A stretch of DNA of 64,000 bases. Origin: Adiantum capillus-veneris. Lineage: Eukaryota; Streptophyta; Polypodiopsida; Polypodiales; Pteridaceae. This document shows, in pieces, positions 23,538-33,943 of the stretch (its first letter is position 1; every line of letters begins with the position of its first letter). The stretch is taken from assembly GCA_014529385.2 (NCBI GenBank), contig CM043948.1, forward strand, positions 83,053,260 to 83,117,259, given 5' to 3'. Position numbers and translations under genes: made by a program. The notes under the pieces were generated by a model. That model was not told the DNA's origin. It saw only the letters and a list, made by a program, of their open reading frames with translations, and ran no database searches.

Positions 23538-23740
23538 TCTCTCTCTCTCTCTCTCTCTCGCGCGGATCTCTCTTCCACCACACATCGAGGCCTCTCTCTC
23601 TACAGCGAAGGCTTCTGTGTCTTCTTCTTCTTCTCTCTCTCTCTCTCTCTCATGCGCAGCTGAGGCTACTTCTTCTTCTTCTTCTCCTCTCTCTAGTGTG
23701 TCCTATTGAGGCTGCTTCTTCTTCTTCTCCTCTCTCTGTG
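23538..23740. repeat. CT/CTT-rich low-complexity tract
   Basis: Several short CT runs and CTT runs (for example 23623-23650, 23671-23687, 23715-23726) in pyrimidine-rich DNA. Confidence 0.8.
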
Positions 23741-24159
23741 TGGCAGAGTTGCAAAAGAGGCCCAAGGAAAGGAGGGGGGGCCTGGCGGCAAAAAAGTTAT
23801 GGAACACGGAAGCGGGGAAAGGCAAGTAGGGGGGACGCAATAGGAGGGAATATTCCCACCTATTGATTTTTTTTATTTTATATAACAACTAGTATGTCAG
23901 TATTGCACTATGTAAGGCCAATTTAATTTTTCCTTACTTGTTCACCACACTCTTTCAAGAGTGGCGAGCTCACTCCCGAACTCCCGAGTCCACCGAGCGA
24001 GCGAGGTGATATGCCAGCGCGATGGGGCAGGTTATGTCACTGGGCGAGCTGGAGGATTGCGTGCGCCGGGCCTTCTCCGATCGGCTGCTCGTACTGCACG
24101 GCCTCTTCTCTCCCCCCTATCCACGGGGTACCCACGCCAAATGCCAGGTTTACTTAAAC

Positions 24160-24160
<1 letters not shown>

Positions 24161-24220
<60 letters not shown>
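24161..24220. repeat. Poly(C) run of 46 followed by (AC)7
   Basis: C run 24161-24206, then ACACACACACACAC to 24220. Poly(C)/poly(G) of this length is rare in plant DNA and also hard to sequence, so its exact length is uncertain. Confidence 0.9.
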
Positions 24221-25505
24221 CCACCCGCCCAACAACACACGCACCAAATTATGTGCCTGTGAACTTTTGGTTGCATGCTGTCATTTTACGTGTTTGAGAG
24301 CTTTAAGGCGATGTCTTTAGGCTAGAAAACAGTTGGAAAATGCAGTTTCTAGTCAGTTAAGCCTCCTACCAGCCTGCAAAACCACCACTTTACCAATACT
24401 CTCCCAGAACGTGACAAGGACACTAAAAGGAGTTGCTAAGTATGCTGCAGACCCGCCAAAGTCACATGCAAAGTTTCTTTTAATCATTATCAAGTGAAGT
24501 CAGATTCTACTAAGACACAACACGCCAAGGTGTCATAGTCAATGGGTCCGAAGGAAGTGGACTCAGATGAGAGGCACAATGGAGGTGCATAGTCCCATCA
24601 AGGCTGACCATTTTCCATCTCATAGGAGATTGGCAGTACTATTGAAGGCTTTATGAAAGGCTCTTTTCTAAGCTCTTTGCACTCAGAAGCTTTCTAAAGT
24701 GGTTTTATTCTCCTCCAAGTCTGTCCTGCAATCTACTCTCTTGTAAATTAGATACCTGCAAGATTTCCAGGCCTTCTATCAAAATTCCAGCCGCATATTT
24801 TAGAGATTGGCAGTAATTTGGGGCATTTATTGAATAAGGGTGGAAATGTTCAATGGTATATATGCCCTCACTTTGCGATTCATTCTTCACCCCTCTCTCA
24901 TGAAGAATCCTCCTCGATTCATTCAAGAGGTCTCTTGGGAACGTTCCTACGAGTTAAATTTTTCTTCTTCTTCTTCTAACTTTTTGCATCAGATGTATTT
25001 CAGCCAGGGGCCTTGAAAAGGAATCAGGATGCCTTGGAGGATGCTCCTCTCAGTCTAGCAGGTGGAGATTGGAGAGAGTGCTCCTTCCGGCGGTTGTACT
25101 CTCTGAAGATCAATATAAACCAGGGTTTTGGGGCAAGTATGTCTCGAAGTGGAGCTCCAAGTCTCATTCACTAACACAAGGTTATGAACAAAGGATTGTG
25201 CTTTGTGTGATTGCTTGATTCTACCTCTCTCTCAATTTTGCTGTATCAACATTGTCTTTAGGGCTACTTCTTCCTCGACATCGAACGCGTTAGTGGGATA
25301 CAACAGCTGGCTTCTCTAGGCAGCAAGAGAGGGTTGTAGAGTATATCTCCTGTAGCCAGTTGATGTAATAGATACACTGTCGTCAAATTTATAAATGACA
25401 TGGCATGTGTCGAGAGTTGTGATTAGGGCAAGTAAGCCTAATCACCCACGTACTATAAACTGTGAGAGTGAGCAGTGGAAAGAGTGGAGCCACGTGCGCC
25501 GAAAA

Positions 25506-25506
25506 T

Positions 25507-25596
<90 letters not shown>

Positions 25597-25884
25597 ACAA
25601 GTGCTTTGCAAATGATGCTCTCAATACTCAATCTCAATCTGAATGACTACAAGACCCTAAGCATTCTATTTATAGAATCTTAGGTTGAGGTAGGGCAAAA
25701 TGTACAACTGGTGCAAAAAACATAAAAGCCCAAAAATGGCTAAAAATGTGTGCACCCAGCCAGGCTCAGAAAATGACCGGCCGGACACGTGCCCATGCAA
25801 TCTACATGATGTGCGATGGGTGGCCAACCTGGGACAATCTCTAGCCATACAAAATGGCGAAGGAACGGTGGTGAAACTCTAACA
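25506..25884 (-). repeat. 3' LTR of minus-strand Ty1/copia D
   Basis: On the minus strand it begins TGTTAGAGTTTCACC at 25884, directly after a purine tract (GATGAGAGGGAA), and ends ..CTCTCCAACA at 25506, giving TG..CA ends. It contains (GA)n 25511-25594 as seen on the plus strand. A CTATTTATAG sequence near 25667 is a plausible TATA region. A related LTR lies at 29292-29726. Confidence 0.75.
25511..25594. repeat. (GA)n microsatellite inside copia LTR
   Basis: 42 GA units at the inner end of the LTR. The related LTR at 29292 carries a (GA)n at the same place. Confidence 0.95.
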
Positions 25885-25899
25885 TTCCCTCTCATCACC

Positions 25900-27345
25900 G
25901 GATGCTGAGACAACACAGAGGAGTCGAAGATAAGAAGCCAAAGTCCGCTGAGGTACAATCTTCGTGAAGATGTCTACTGCATTGTCCGCAGTAGAAACAT
26001 ACTCCAAATGAAGATCTCCAGCCAAAACCCGCTCCCAAACATAGTGGTACTACACCTCAATGTGCTTTGTTCGAGCGTGAAAGATAGGGTTCTTGGCAAT
26101 AGCAATGCAACTTTGATTGTCGCACAAAAGACGAATCGTAGCAGTCTTGGAAAAACATAGCTCTCCCGGTAATCTTCGTAGCCATATGGTCTCACAAGCA
26201 GCATAGCAAGCTGCTCTATACTCCGCCTCTGTGGAAGATAGCACAATGGTGGGTTGCCGCTTACTGCTCCATGAAATGGGTCCTGAGCCGAGTGTGAAAA
26301 CTACTTTTGTAGTAGAGCGTTGAGTATTTGGATTTCCTGCCCAATCTGAATGGCACCAACCAAGCAAGGTGCAACCCTTGGAGCGACCATAGAACACACC
26401 ATGGTCCAAGGTGCCGATGATGTACCGCAAAGTACGTTGGACACACTGCCAATGTCGCTGACAAGGCCGGGTGTTGAAGGAACTGAAGACAAAAACTGTG
26501 TAACAGATGTCTGGTCGGGAATAAGTCAGCCATACGAGGCAGCCAACATTCTTGTACTGCTCCAAGTCAATCAATGGGGAAGGATCATGAAGCAATATGT
26601 TCTCTCCGGGCTCAAGAGGAGTACCAATCGGTCTGCAACCTGTCATGTGGAATCTCTCCAGGATAGCCTTCGCATACTTCCGCTGAGAAAAGAAGATGCC
26701 GTATGGTATTTGAAAAATCTCGAGTCCAAGAAAATAGTGAAGAAGCCCAAGATCAGTCATCTCGAAATGTGTCTCCATAGCTTTCATGATCGACTTGATT
26801 CTGTTGGTCCAAGAGCTTGTGAAAATGAGATCGTCCACATAGGCAATCACTATTGCAACCAAAGAGCCATCAGAGACAACATAACAGTTGGAATCTGATG
26901 AGGTACGCCGTAACCCCAACTTCACGAGAAATTGGTCAAGTGTGAGGTACCACTGTCGTCCAACCTGCTTCGGTCAATACAAGCTTTCCACAACTGATAG
27001 ACCCAATCCTCCTTGCCTAGGAGGTTGCTCCACATAAACTTCTTTATTTAAATCTCCATTCAGAAACGCACTTTTGACATCCATCTGGAAGATAGGCCAA
27101 CCAAAGATGGCTGTGAGAGCAAACACTATGCGTATGGTAGTAATGCGAGTGGTGGGAGCAAAGGTCTCATCAAAGTCCACGCCTGGTTGCTGTGTGAAAC
27201 CTGAGCAACAAGTGTCGCCTTGTGTTTGTCGAGGGAACCATTGGCCTTGTACTTTGTCTTGAAAATCCATTTCATAGAAACCACCTTCCGCTTGTTGGGC
27301 CTGGGAACCAAAGTCTAGGTTTTATTCTGCTCGATAGCGTCCATC
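25900..27345 (-). pseudogene. Copia D reverse transcriptase and RNase H
   Basis: RT starts near 27311 (VSMKWIFKTKYKANGSLDKH), then QQPGVDFDETFAPTTRI and FQMDVKSAFLNGDL in the 26974-27270 frame. The 291-residue frame 26050-26925 holds IVIAYVDDLIF (the YVDD catalytic motif), DLGLLHYFLGLEI, YSRPDICY, SDWAGNPNTQRSTT, the RNase H segments LSSTEAEYRAACYAACE and LLCDNQSCIAIAKNP, and ends at ARTKHIEV. The tail VSTADNAVDIFTKIVP continues in another frame near 25960. Frameshifts lie near 26950 and 26050. The 26050-26925 block is the best preserved copia coding piece in the window. Confidence 0.92.
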
Positions 27346-27960
27346 TTTGTCTGTATGGCACGCGTCCAACAATCATGTTGGAGTGCCTCCTTCACCGAGG
27401 AAGGCTCAATTGGTGAAGCGTGAATCTGAGACATGAGTGCAGAGTTCATGAATTTGCGCCATCATAAACTTGCTTGTCCTTTAGGCGTGCAAAACGTTGA
27501 GGCTGTCGAGGGTTTGGCGAGTCTGGTAACTTCGTGACTCCAGAGGAAGAAACCGTAAAGACAACCAGGAACTAACTTCTCCTTGCGGGGTGGGACTGCC
27601 TCCACCGAAGGAGAACCATCATCCACATCAGAATCGGAATCTGACATGGCATGATTGGGTGAAGTAATTGGCTGCGGTGTAGAGGGTACAGGAACAGGAA
27701 CAGGAACAGGAACAGGAACAAGGGTAGGATCAGGTGTAGGAGCTGGACGAGGAGGAGGTAGGGAAGGTACAGGCTTGGATGCTGCCCCATCTGCAGGTGT
27801 GCTGAATAGCTCCATGAAAGTCACATCACGGCTATCTGTGGTGGTCTTGGCGTCGGGTTCATAAAGCCGGTATCCATCAGACTCTCGTGAATAGCCCAAG
27901 AAGATGAGCTTCTGGCCTTGAAGTCTAACTTCTGTCGCTTCTCAGGCTGGACACCCAAAA
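27346..27960 (-). pseudogene. Copia D integrase C-terminus and proline-rich linker
   Basis: The 145-residue minus frame 27462-27899 starts MGYSRESDGYRLYEPDAKTT (the segment following copia integrase, FLGYS..GYRLYDP). It continues with a proline/valine repeat (PVPVPVPVPVPS) and an acidic DSDSDVDDGSPS stretch, the usual low-conservation link to RT. Confidence 0.8.
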
Positions 27961-28620
27961 ACTCTAAAGTGTGAGACCGAGGGCTTGCGCCCGTTGTAAG
28001 CCTGATAAGGAGTCATGACCTGCAAAGCATGGGTGGGAGAACGGTTCTGTATGTAAACGCCGTGTTGCGCGTCTCTGCCCAGTAAACCCGGGGCAAAGAA
28101 GCATGCACAAGCATCGCACGAGCCATCTCCATGATAGTCCGATTCTTCCGCTCAACAACTCCGTTCTGGGAAGGAGTGTAAGGAGTAGTCAGCTGGTGCT
28201 GGATGCCCTCTGACTTACACCATTGTGCAAAGTCCTTCGAGGTGAACTCACCCCCTTTGTCTGAGCGAATACATTTGACGTGCAAGTCCTTCTCCTTTTC
28301 AACCATCGTCTTCCAATTTTGAATGAAACTGAAAGCCTCCGACTTATGCTTTAGGAACGAAGCCCAAGTGCACCTGCTGAAATCATCCACAAGCACAAGC
28401 AAAAACTGTGAGCCAGAAAATGAAGGAGTGCTCATTGGGCCACATAGATCAATGTGAACCAGTGCAAGTGGTGCCTAAGCTTTACTGGATGCCTCCTACG
28501 GAAAGGCAACCCTACGTTGCTTGCCCATTTGGCAAGCCTCACATACGCTTGATGAGGAGCGTATCGCTGGTAAACCCTCCACCATAGAGGTCCTAGCAGC
28601 TTTGCTGAAGCTGTTGATAG
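27961..28620 (-). pseudogene. Copia D integrase core
   Basis: The frame 28013-28435 contains VLVDDFSRCTWASFLKHKSE, CIRSDKGGEFTSKDFAQWC and TPYTPSQNGVVERKNRTIME, supplying the Asp-Asp-Glu residues of the catalytic core. It ends in the MLVHASLPRVYWAE block. The zinc region (CEACQMGKQRRVAFP) is in the neighbouring frame near 28500-28560. Confidence 0.9.
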
Positions 28621-29060
28621 CATAGATGTCCAAATCGTGCATGCCATAGAGAAGAATACTCCTTGGTCCTAGAAAGAAGAGTAGTGAGGCGGTATAGGGA
28701 ACCATCGCGCTCACCGTGTGCAAGGATAGTACCTGTTGTAGAATCAGAAATGGTGATGCCACTCCCAAAGTGTATGTCAGCTCCTTGAGAGTCCAAACTC
28801 GACACAGAGAGGAGGTTGAAGGCCATGTTCGGAACGTAAAGCGCCTCCACTGAACTGAACTTCGGGTCTGAGGTAGAACGAAAGAGGGTAATCTGGCCTG
28901 TGCCAGATACTGGAATCTCATGGTTGTTACCTATAGTGACTGTCTGCCCACGAGTCTCCCTGAGAGAGCTAAACCATGACTGTTGGGGAGTCATGTGAGT
29001 GGTGGGATTGCGATGTAGCAAGAACGTGGTCCGTCGCGACAAGAGCAGTCCTCGCAGTCT
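28593..29060 (-). pseudogene. Copia D protease and GAG-pre-integrase domain
   Basis: The 149-residue frame includes NPTTHMTPQQSWFSSLRETR, VTIGNNHEIPVSGTGQITLF, VEALYVPNMAFNLLSVSSLD and the GAG-pre-integrase segment SSLWHARFGHLCYQQLQQ. The active-site D-S-G triad upstream of THMT is not readable in this frame. The residues before HMT are RRTTFLLHRNPTT, so the catalytic end is damaged or frameshifted. Confidence 0.85.
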
Positions 29061-29291
29061 TGTGAGAGGCTACAACTGCAGTCGAGGCTGTCTGTTTCTC
29101 CTTGTTGGCCTCGTCTCGCTTCTTCTTTCTGCATTATGATTCTCTGTGCCCTTTCTTGTGGCAGTGGTAACATTCAATGTCCTTGTTCTTCTTCTTCTTC
29201 GTACTTTTACCTTTCTTGTTACCTCCTTGAGAAATCAAAGCTCTTTCTGCATCAGCACCTTTGGCTCGGAATGCGGAGCTGTGAGTGCGCG
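29061..29291 (-). pseudogene. Copia D gag remnant with zinc knuckle
   Basis: In one frame with a stop it reads GNKKGKSTKKKKNKDIECYH, then CHKKGHRES and CRKKKRDEANKEKQT, a CCHC knuckle flanked by lysine-rich sequence. Gag N-terminal sequence is absent. The fragment stops at the (GA)n tract at 29297. Confidence 0.75.
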
Positions 29292-29294
29292 TCT

Positions 29295-29379
<85 letters not shown>

Positions 29380-29726
29380 TCAAACGCCCGATGATCGCCC
29401 CCCATGACTACCATGAGCAGAAGACCCTGTTAGTACATCAGATGTGTGATCTCTGTGAGATGAGATATGTGGAAGTGGGTACCCCCCTGACCCTATAAAT
29501 AGGTGCCCAAGGGGAGGTAGGGCAAGGTTGAAAAAAATACCCACGACCCAACAGAAATGATATATGGAAATATTATGTGGGCGTCCGGACAAAAGTGGGC
29601 GGCCGGCCCCAAATTCGGGTGGCCGGACCAGGAGGAACCTAGGCTATGGGTGGCCAGCCCGGAGACATACTAGCCGTACATGTATGCCCTAGACCTGTGA
29701 AGCAGCAGAGTGGTGTAAGTCTAACA
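29292..29726 (-). repeat. Copia LTR shared between two copia units
   Basis: On the minus strand it begins TGTTAGACTTACACCACTC at 29726, after a purine tract (GCTGAGAGGGGG), which marks it as the 3' LTR of the decayed copia to its right. It is also the nearest LTR upstream of copia D. It carries (GA)n 29297-29378 at the inner end and a CCTATAAATAGG TATA-like site near 29490-29503. It resembles 25506-25884 in ends and plan, with much divergence. Confidence 0.7.
29297..29378. repeat. (GA)n microsatellite at copia LTR end
   Basis: About 41 GA/AG units, same position relative to the LTR as in the copy at 25511-25594. Confidence 0.95.
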
Positions 29727-30120
29727 CCCCCTCTCAGCACTTGAAGCTGAACAAACCGCATGAAGCCGAAGATGTGAGGCAGATGATGAAGATGTCTGCT
29801 GCGATGTCCACTGAAGGACAATATTCCATGAGTGTAGCAGCAGTCTAGGGTGTCCCGACCGCCAAGAAATCTCCGTGGTATGGTGCCGTCACTAGCACTG
29901 TAGTACACTGTTATACTTCGCCAATACAAGGTAAAGATACTACGTGAAGGTCCCGAACTGAGTGCGAAAACAACTCCTTGTCGTAAAAGAAGTGCCAATA
30001 GACCTGCAAGTGTCCTGCCCAATAGGATCTGTGGTGTCTGTAGTCAACCCGTTTGGAAAAAATGGAGAAGCCTGGGAACCGTCATGAGGATGATGGGAAG
30101 CCTGTCAATGCATGAACCTG
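29727..30120 (-). pseudogene. Decayed second copia unit, RNase H end
   Basis: Minus-strand pieces resemble the copia 3' end: a SDWAG-like block and a CSMEYCPSVDIAADIF-like segment followed by the purine tract and LTR start at 29726. It parallels 25885-26330 of copia D, but frames are heavily broken. Confidence 0.55.
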
Positions 30121-30124
30121 CAAC

Positions 30125-30500
30125 CAAGTGTGGCCAGATGGCTAAGTTGTGTAAAACTCTAGGAAGGCCAGATGTAGTAATCTGCGCCATAAACTCCCTC
30201 CGAATCAAGGAAAGCCAGACTAGATAGTCTGCACTGTAGAAGCTATTGTAAGCTGCAGCAGTCACCGATAGACTGCACGGACCACCATCGGATGGTGTCC
30301 TGTCAGTAGGTAGGGTAATTCAAGATGAGGGGAAAGCTAGACTCAACAGTTTGCGCTGTGAAGGGCCTCTGAGAAGAGGTGTGGTCAGACCAAGCTGTCT
30401 GCACCGTAATCATCTTGTATGAGTAGGGAAGCCAGACTGAGCAGTCTGCGCTGTGAAGTGAAGTGGCCTGACCAAGATGTTTGCGCCGTCTTGCTTGTAT
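30125..30500. repeat. Degenerate 48-bp minisatellite with palindromic core
   Basis: Units starting near 30166, 30213, 30335, 30383, 30431 and 30465 share GCCAGACTNNNNAGTCTGCG and CTGTGAAG-like sequence. Spacings are 47-48 bp in several cases. The core CAGACT-N4-AGTCTG is an inverted repeat. On the minus strand it codes a repeating SxHSADCxVWL-like segment. Confidence 0.65.
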
Positions 30501-30889
30501 CTCTTGCCTCCAATCCTCCAGTGTCAACCAAATCAGAATCCGTGCCAACGCCACCAAACCGCATCTCGGTGTGGCTCTCAATGTGAATGAGCTGGGAGTG
30601 GCCTACTGCCCAGGTTGGGGGATGAGTCTATTGTAAGGTTATCGAGGGTGAGTGTAAGCAATTCTGAAGGTAGCAATCCAATTGATCAGGAGTGTAGAAG
30701 AGCAACTGCACTACCATTTAAGCTAAGCTCCGGGTGACTCCGGATGTAGTCGCGTAATGCCTGACACAACTTTCATCTGTAGAGCACACACGAATGTGGT
30801 GAATATATGAGGGCAAGCAAGATCAGGAACTTGTATGAAAGCTTTGCCTTGGTTTGTAGAATAGTGAACTAACATCCTTAGAGTGATAC
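30501..30889. other. No recognisable feature
   Basis: Short frames only; no similarity recognised. Confidence 0.5.
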
Positions 30890-31043
30890 TTATGAATTTT
30901 TTTACAAGTACAGACCATATTGTAGGTTTTTGGCTTTAAAAAAAGAAACCTACGAATTTTACGTACCTAACAACTCTATCCATTCGGTACTATGTACAGG
31001 TCATACCGAATACGTATCGTACCTTACGTACCTTACCACCTTG
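30890..31043. mobile_element. hAT-like MITE terminus (right end only)
   Basis: The segment from TTGGCTTTAAAAAAAG through CTACGAATTTTACGTACC to ..ACGTACCTTACCACCTTG matches the right end of the complete element at 56436-57117. The expected left end was not found, so this is a fragment. Confidence 0.6.
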
Positions 31044-31079
31044 TATAGTACGTTGTGAACCACCTTGGTTTGAAGTGTT

Positions 31080-32251
31080 AATTCTAGTCACAGGTTTATT
31101 CGTAAACTTTCTCTGTGTCGTGAAGTTCAAGTAAAGTTTTTCAAAAGAAGATTCACGTGAAAGCAAAAGTCTACCGGCCCGAATAGAATGCGCGCAATGC
31201 CAGCTCAACAAAGCTGAACGTCAAAAGCGCGTTGGGTTGCTACATCCTTTGCAAATTCTTGATAGTAAATGAACAAGCATTTCTATGGACTTTGTAGTTG
31301 GATTACCCCGAACCAACCGTGGTAACGATGCCAGTTGGGTCGTCGTTGATCGACTTACGAAGATGGCCGGATTTATTCGTACACGTTCCACCGTAAAGAG
31401 CCATGAATTAGCTCAACTCTTTGTGGAACATTTATACAAACTATATGGTTCGTCCAATGAAATTGTCAGTTATTGTGATCCAAAATTCATAGGCAATGTT
31501 TGGCAAACGGTCTTCGAGAAATTGGAGACGCTTCTGTGCATCTTGCCTCAGATCATCCTGAAAGAGACCGAACGCACAAATCAAACTATGGAGGACATGC
31601 TACGACCATATGTCTCTCAATGTCCATCTGATTGGGAATGCTAACTGTCAGAGATTGAGTTTGCTTATAACAATACAAAGCACTTTGTTTATGCTTATGC
31701 ACGGTTATGGGCCGAAACCACCAATGGCCAGCGGATTCAAGGGGATCAATATGCGATCCGTAGCCGATTTCTTTTATGATATCCAAGAAATGATTTAGAT
31801 CGCAAAAGAGAGCATTAAGACGGCACAAGATCGTGCCGCTCTTTACGCTAATCAGCATCGGCAACCCTGCGAACTCCAAGAGGGCATTTGGGTGTAGCTT
31901 AATGTACCCAACGATTTCTAAAGGATCTGAATTGGGGTCCATGCTCAAGGCATTGCTATGCATCCCGTGTTCCATGTAAACCGTTTAAAGGAACGGCTAG
32001 GGCAAGATGGCTTAGTAATTCCTCTTGAATAAATCCTGAACTTAAAAGACACGACCCGTTACATTCCACTTGAACCCGAATCGGTTCTCGATCAAAGGGT
32101 CCACAAATCTCGCAAGTCTTCGTACCCTGATTATTTGATCAAGTGGAAGCATCGTCCTAAATCCCAAGCCACTTGGGAGTCAATTAGATTGTTGAGGAAT
32201 CGTTTCCCCGGTTTTCTAACCAAGGATGTTGCCGAGGACAACGTAGTATGA
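31080..32251 (+). pseudogene. Ty3/gypsy fragment (family E): integrase and chromodomain
   Basis: It starts in the integrase zinc region (CAQCQLNKAERQKRVGLLHP near 31195-31255). The core is a 119-residue frame 31285-31644 (MDFVVGLPRTNRG, VVDRLTKMAGFI, SYCDPKF, then ERTNQTMEDML). After frame changes it shows HPVFHVNRLKERLGQDG near 31960-32010 and a chromodomain-like end SYPDYLIKWKHRPKSQATWE near 32118-32180, closing with TAG or TGA near 32250. The glutamine-to-glutamate catalytic block (HPQTDGQTE in relatives) reads LPQIILKETERT here, so it is damaged. No LTRs were found. Confidence 0.85.
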
Positions 32252-33540
32252 GTGCTCTGTGCTTTCAGGACTCTCCCTGGTCTTTGCTCCTCTTGCCTAC
32301 CCTCCATGCCTTTGTGTGTAAAAGCTTCTCCATCCCCACTATGGACATGAGGCTCGTGACCTCTTTTTCAACATTGTTGACATCCTTTCATCGTTGAGCC
32401 TCTCCTCTCATCAGGCGCTCTCTGTGTCTGAGCAGCTCGAGCAAAAACAGACCTAGACATCTCTCGTCCTCATATCCACTCTAGAGAGTGGTCCAAAGCC
32501 CTCTCTAAACAGGCAGTGAAAGCGGCCTCGTATCTCATAGTAAACTGGGCAGTGGCATGTGTAGTGCAACTCTGTCTCAGGCTCCATGTGAGATAGGAGA
32601 CATGTCCTGGCCTCTGGTGGTACTCCGCTGTATCCACCAGTCTCGATTCGAAGTTGGTGTGAAGATGTGCGTACCGATAGCACATCGTATCCTATGAGAT
32701 AAGTGGGTGTCCATGTATTTGGGCCTCGTCACAAAACCATCCTCAGTAAGCTGGAGAAGGTTCTCTCTATAGGAAGCTATCTTCGTGTCCAACTCCTGTG
32801 CCGGCTGTATCCAAGTCCTCCTAGTATCTAGGTGAGTCAGGTCCTGCCGAATGAGCCTGGTGATCTCTAATTGTGTCAGAGTCCGAGAGGGTGCATTTAA
32901 TGAGTACAGGAAGGGGGACAATCTGTCCATGCTGAACCTATGTACCTGAAACCATGATGTCATCTCCCCATACCAGCATGTTGTGTCTCCCTGCAAAGCT
33001 AAGTATCGAGAGGACTCAAGTGCTAGGTGGGCATATCTGTCTCTAGGGAGGTCCCACAAGTGGCGTATAAAGGAGACTGATTTGGTAAGCGCCTCAAGCA
33101 CTATTGGGGGGGCAGCTAGCTCTGCTCGAATAATGTCATGTGGTACTGAAGCCTTGCCTCTAATAAGCCGCGAGATCATAGAGACTAGAGGTGTCTCCAT
33201 GTCTCCCCATCCATCAGTGCGACCCGAACTCTCGTGATGATCCAATGAAGGCCTCCATATCTGAACTCCATAGAGCAATGCGTAAGCCACCAAAGTGTCA
33301 AAAAGCCAGAGCTTCGTCCGAGGCTCCTGAAACTGAATCTGTGAACACATCCTCTCCAATCCACCCAATGCTGCATGTGCTCTGGTCAGTCTAGTGTCTG
33401 TTGCACTCCTCAATGAAAATGCTGGTCCACTAAAGACCACCCCAAGGTAGGTGTAAGCATCTGTAACTCCACCATCTCATGGCCGCATGACCACCCGAAG
33501 GTAGGTGTAAGCATCTGTACACTCCATTGTCCCATGACCG

Positions 33541-33543
<3 letters not shown>
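32252..33543 (-). pseudogene. LINE fragment (copy 0): ORF1 scrap and ORF2 C-terminal half
   Basis: The minus frame 32577-33440 (287 residues) matches the post-RT half of LINE-2 ORF2 (for example HAALGGLERMCSQIQFQEPR, LTQLEITRLIRQDLTHLDTR) and ends in the zinc region with frame changes. A 46-bp segment around GATGCTTACACCTACCTT is tandemly duplicated near 33440-33535. Near 32295-32390 a scrap like ORF1 (TCTTGCCTACCCTCCATGCC, also at about 42910) is joined on, so this is a composite remnant. The 5' side stops at the (GA)n tract. Confidence 0.82.

Positions 33544-33619
<76 letters not shown>
33544..33619. repeat. (GA)n microsatellite at 3' end of LINE-1
   Basis: 38 GA units on the plus strand, i.e. 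(TC)n directly after the 3' end of the minus-strand LINE-1. Confidence 0.96.
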
Positions 33620-33623
<4 letters not shown>

Positions 33624-33943
33624 ACGTCTATTAGAAGGCCGAAATCGGCCTATGAGACAAATCAATGTACATGGGTGTGTCTTCCGTCAATCGGAAAGAC
33701 AAAAGTGCTGAAAAAATTGATTGACTGACTGAGAAAGCTGATACAAATCTCCATGATGAGAGTGTGAGTGTGTGGAGCACTATCACTATGGTAGCCTATA
33801 TGCAAGAGGGTAGTACACACATGATATGCATCTGGGTGGTTGACTAAACTAGCTCCATCTTGTGCTAAAGGGTGGGTGTAAGATGTGGTACATGGGTGGA
33901 GGTGGAGCCAGGGCTGCTTGGATGGCTGCAGTGGGGTCGGCCA
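33620..33943 (-). other. 3' UTR of LINE-1 with terminal hairpin
   Basis: No coding capacity. On the minus strand the last 50 bases contain CATAGGCCGATTTCGGCCTT, a perfect AGGCCGA/TCGGCCT stem near 33632-33652, followed by about 15 bases and then (TC)n. The same hairpin position is found in the three other LINE 3' ends. Confidence 0.75.

Larger units (their letters stand above)
22991..25505. other. Region without recognisable gene, rich in simple repeats
   Basis: Nothing protein-like beyond repeat-driven frames. It contains CT/CTT-rich tracts (about 23538-23740), a 46-base C run (24161-24206) followed by (AC)7, and otherwise ordinary AT-rich DNA. A frame at 24022-24160 (MGQVMSLGELEDCVRRAF..) looks briefly protein-like before the C run, but I cannot assign it. 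Confidence 0.55.
25885..29291 (-). mobile_element. Ty1/copia retrotransposon D, internal region
   Basis: Minus-strand order is zinc knuckle, protease, GAG-pre-integrase, integrase, RT, RNase H, then purine tract and LTR. Integrase before RT is the copia order. Most of gag is deleted: the internal region starts abruptly at the (GA)n next to the upstream LTR with only the knuckle left. Each domain is readable, but frames change several times. Confidence 0.9.

Noticed and set aside
24022-24320. Proline-rich protein gene (MGQVMSLGELEDCVRRAF..PPPP)
   Set aside because: The proline run is the C46 homopolymer. The 45 residues before it match nothing I recognise, and there is no splice context.
32252-33543. 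A separate intact LINE
   Set aside because: It lacks endonuclease, most of RT and a proper 3' end, and has an ORF1 scrap joined directly to ORF2 C-terminal sequence. It is a composite fragment.
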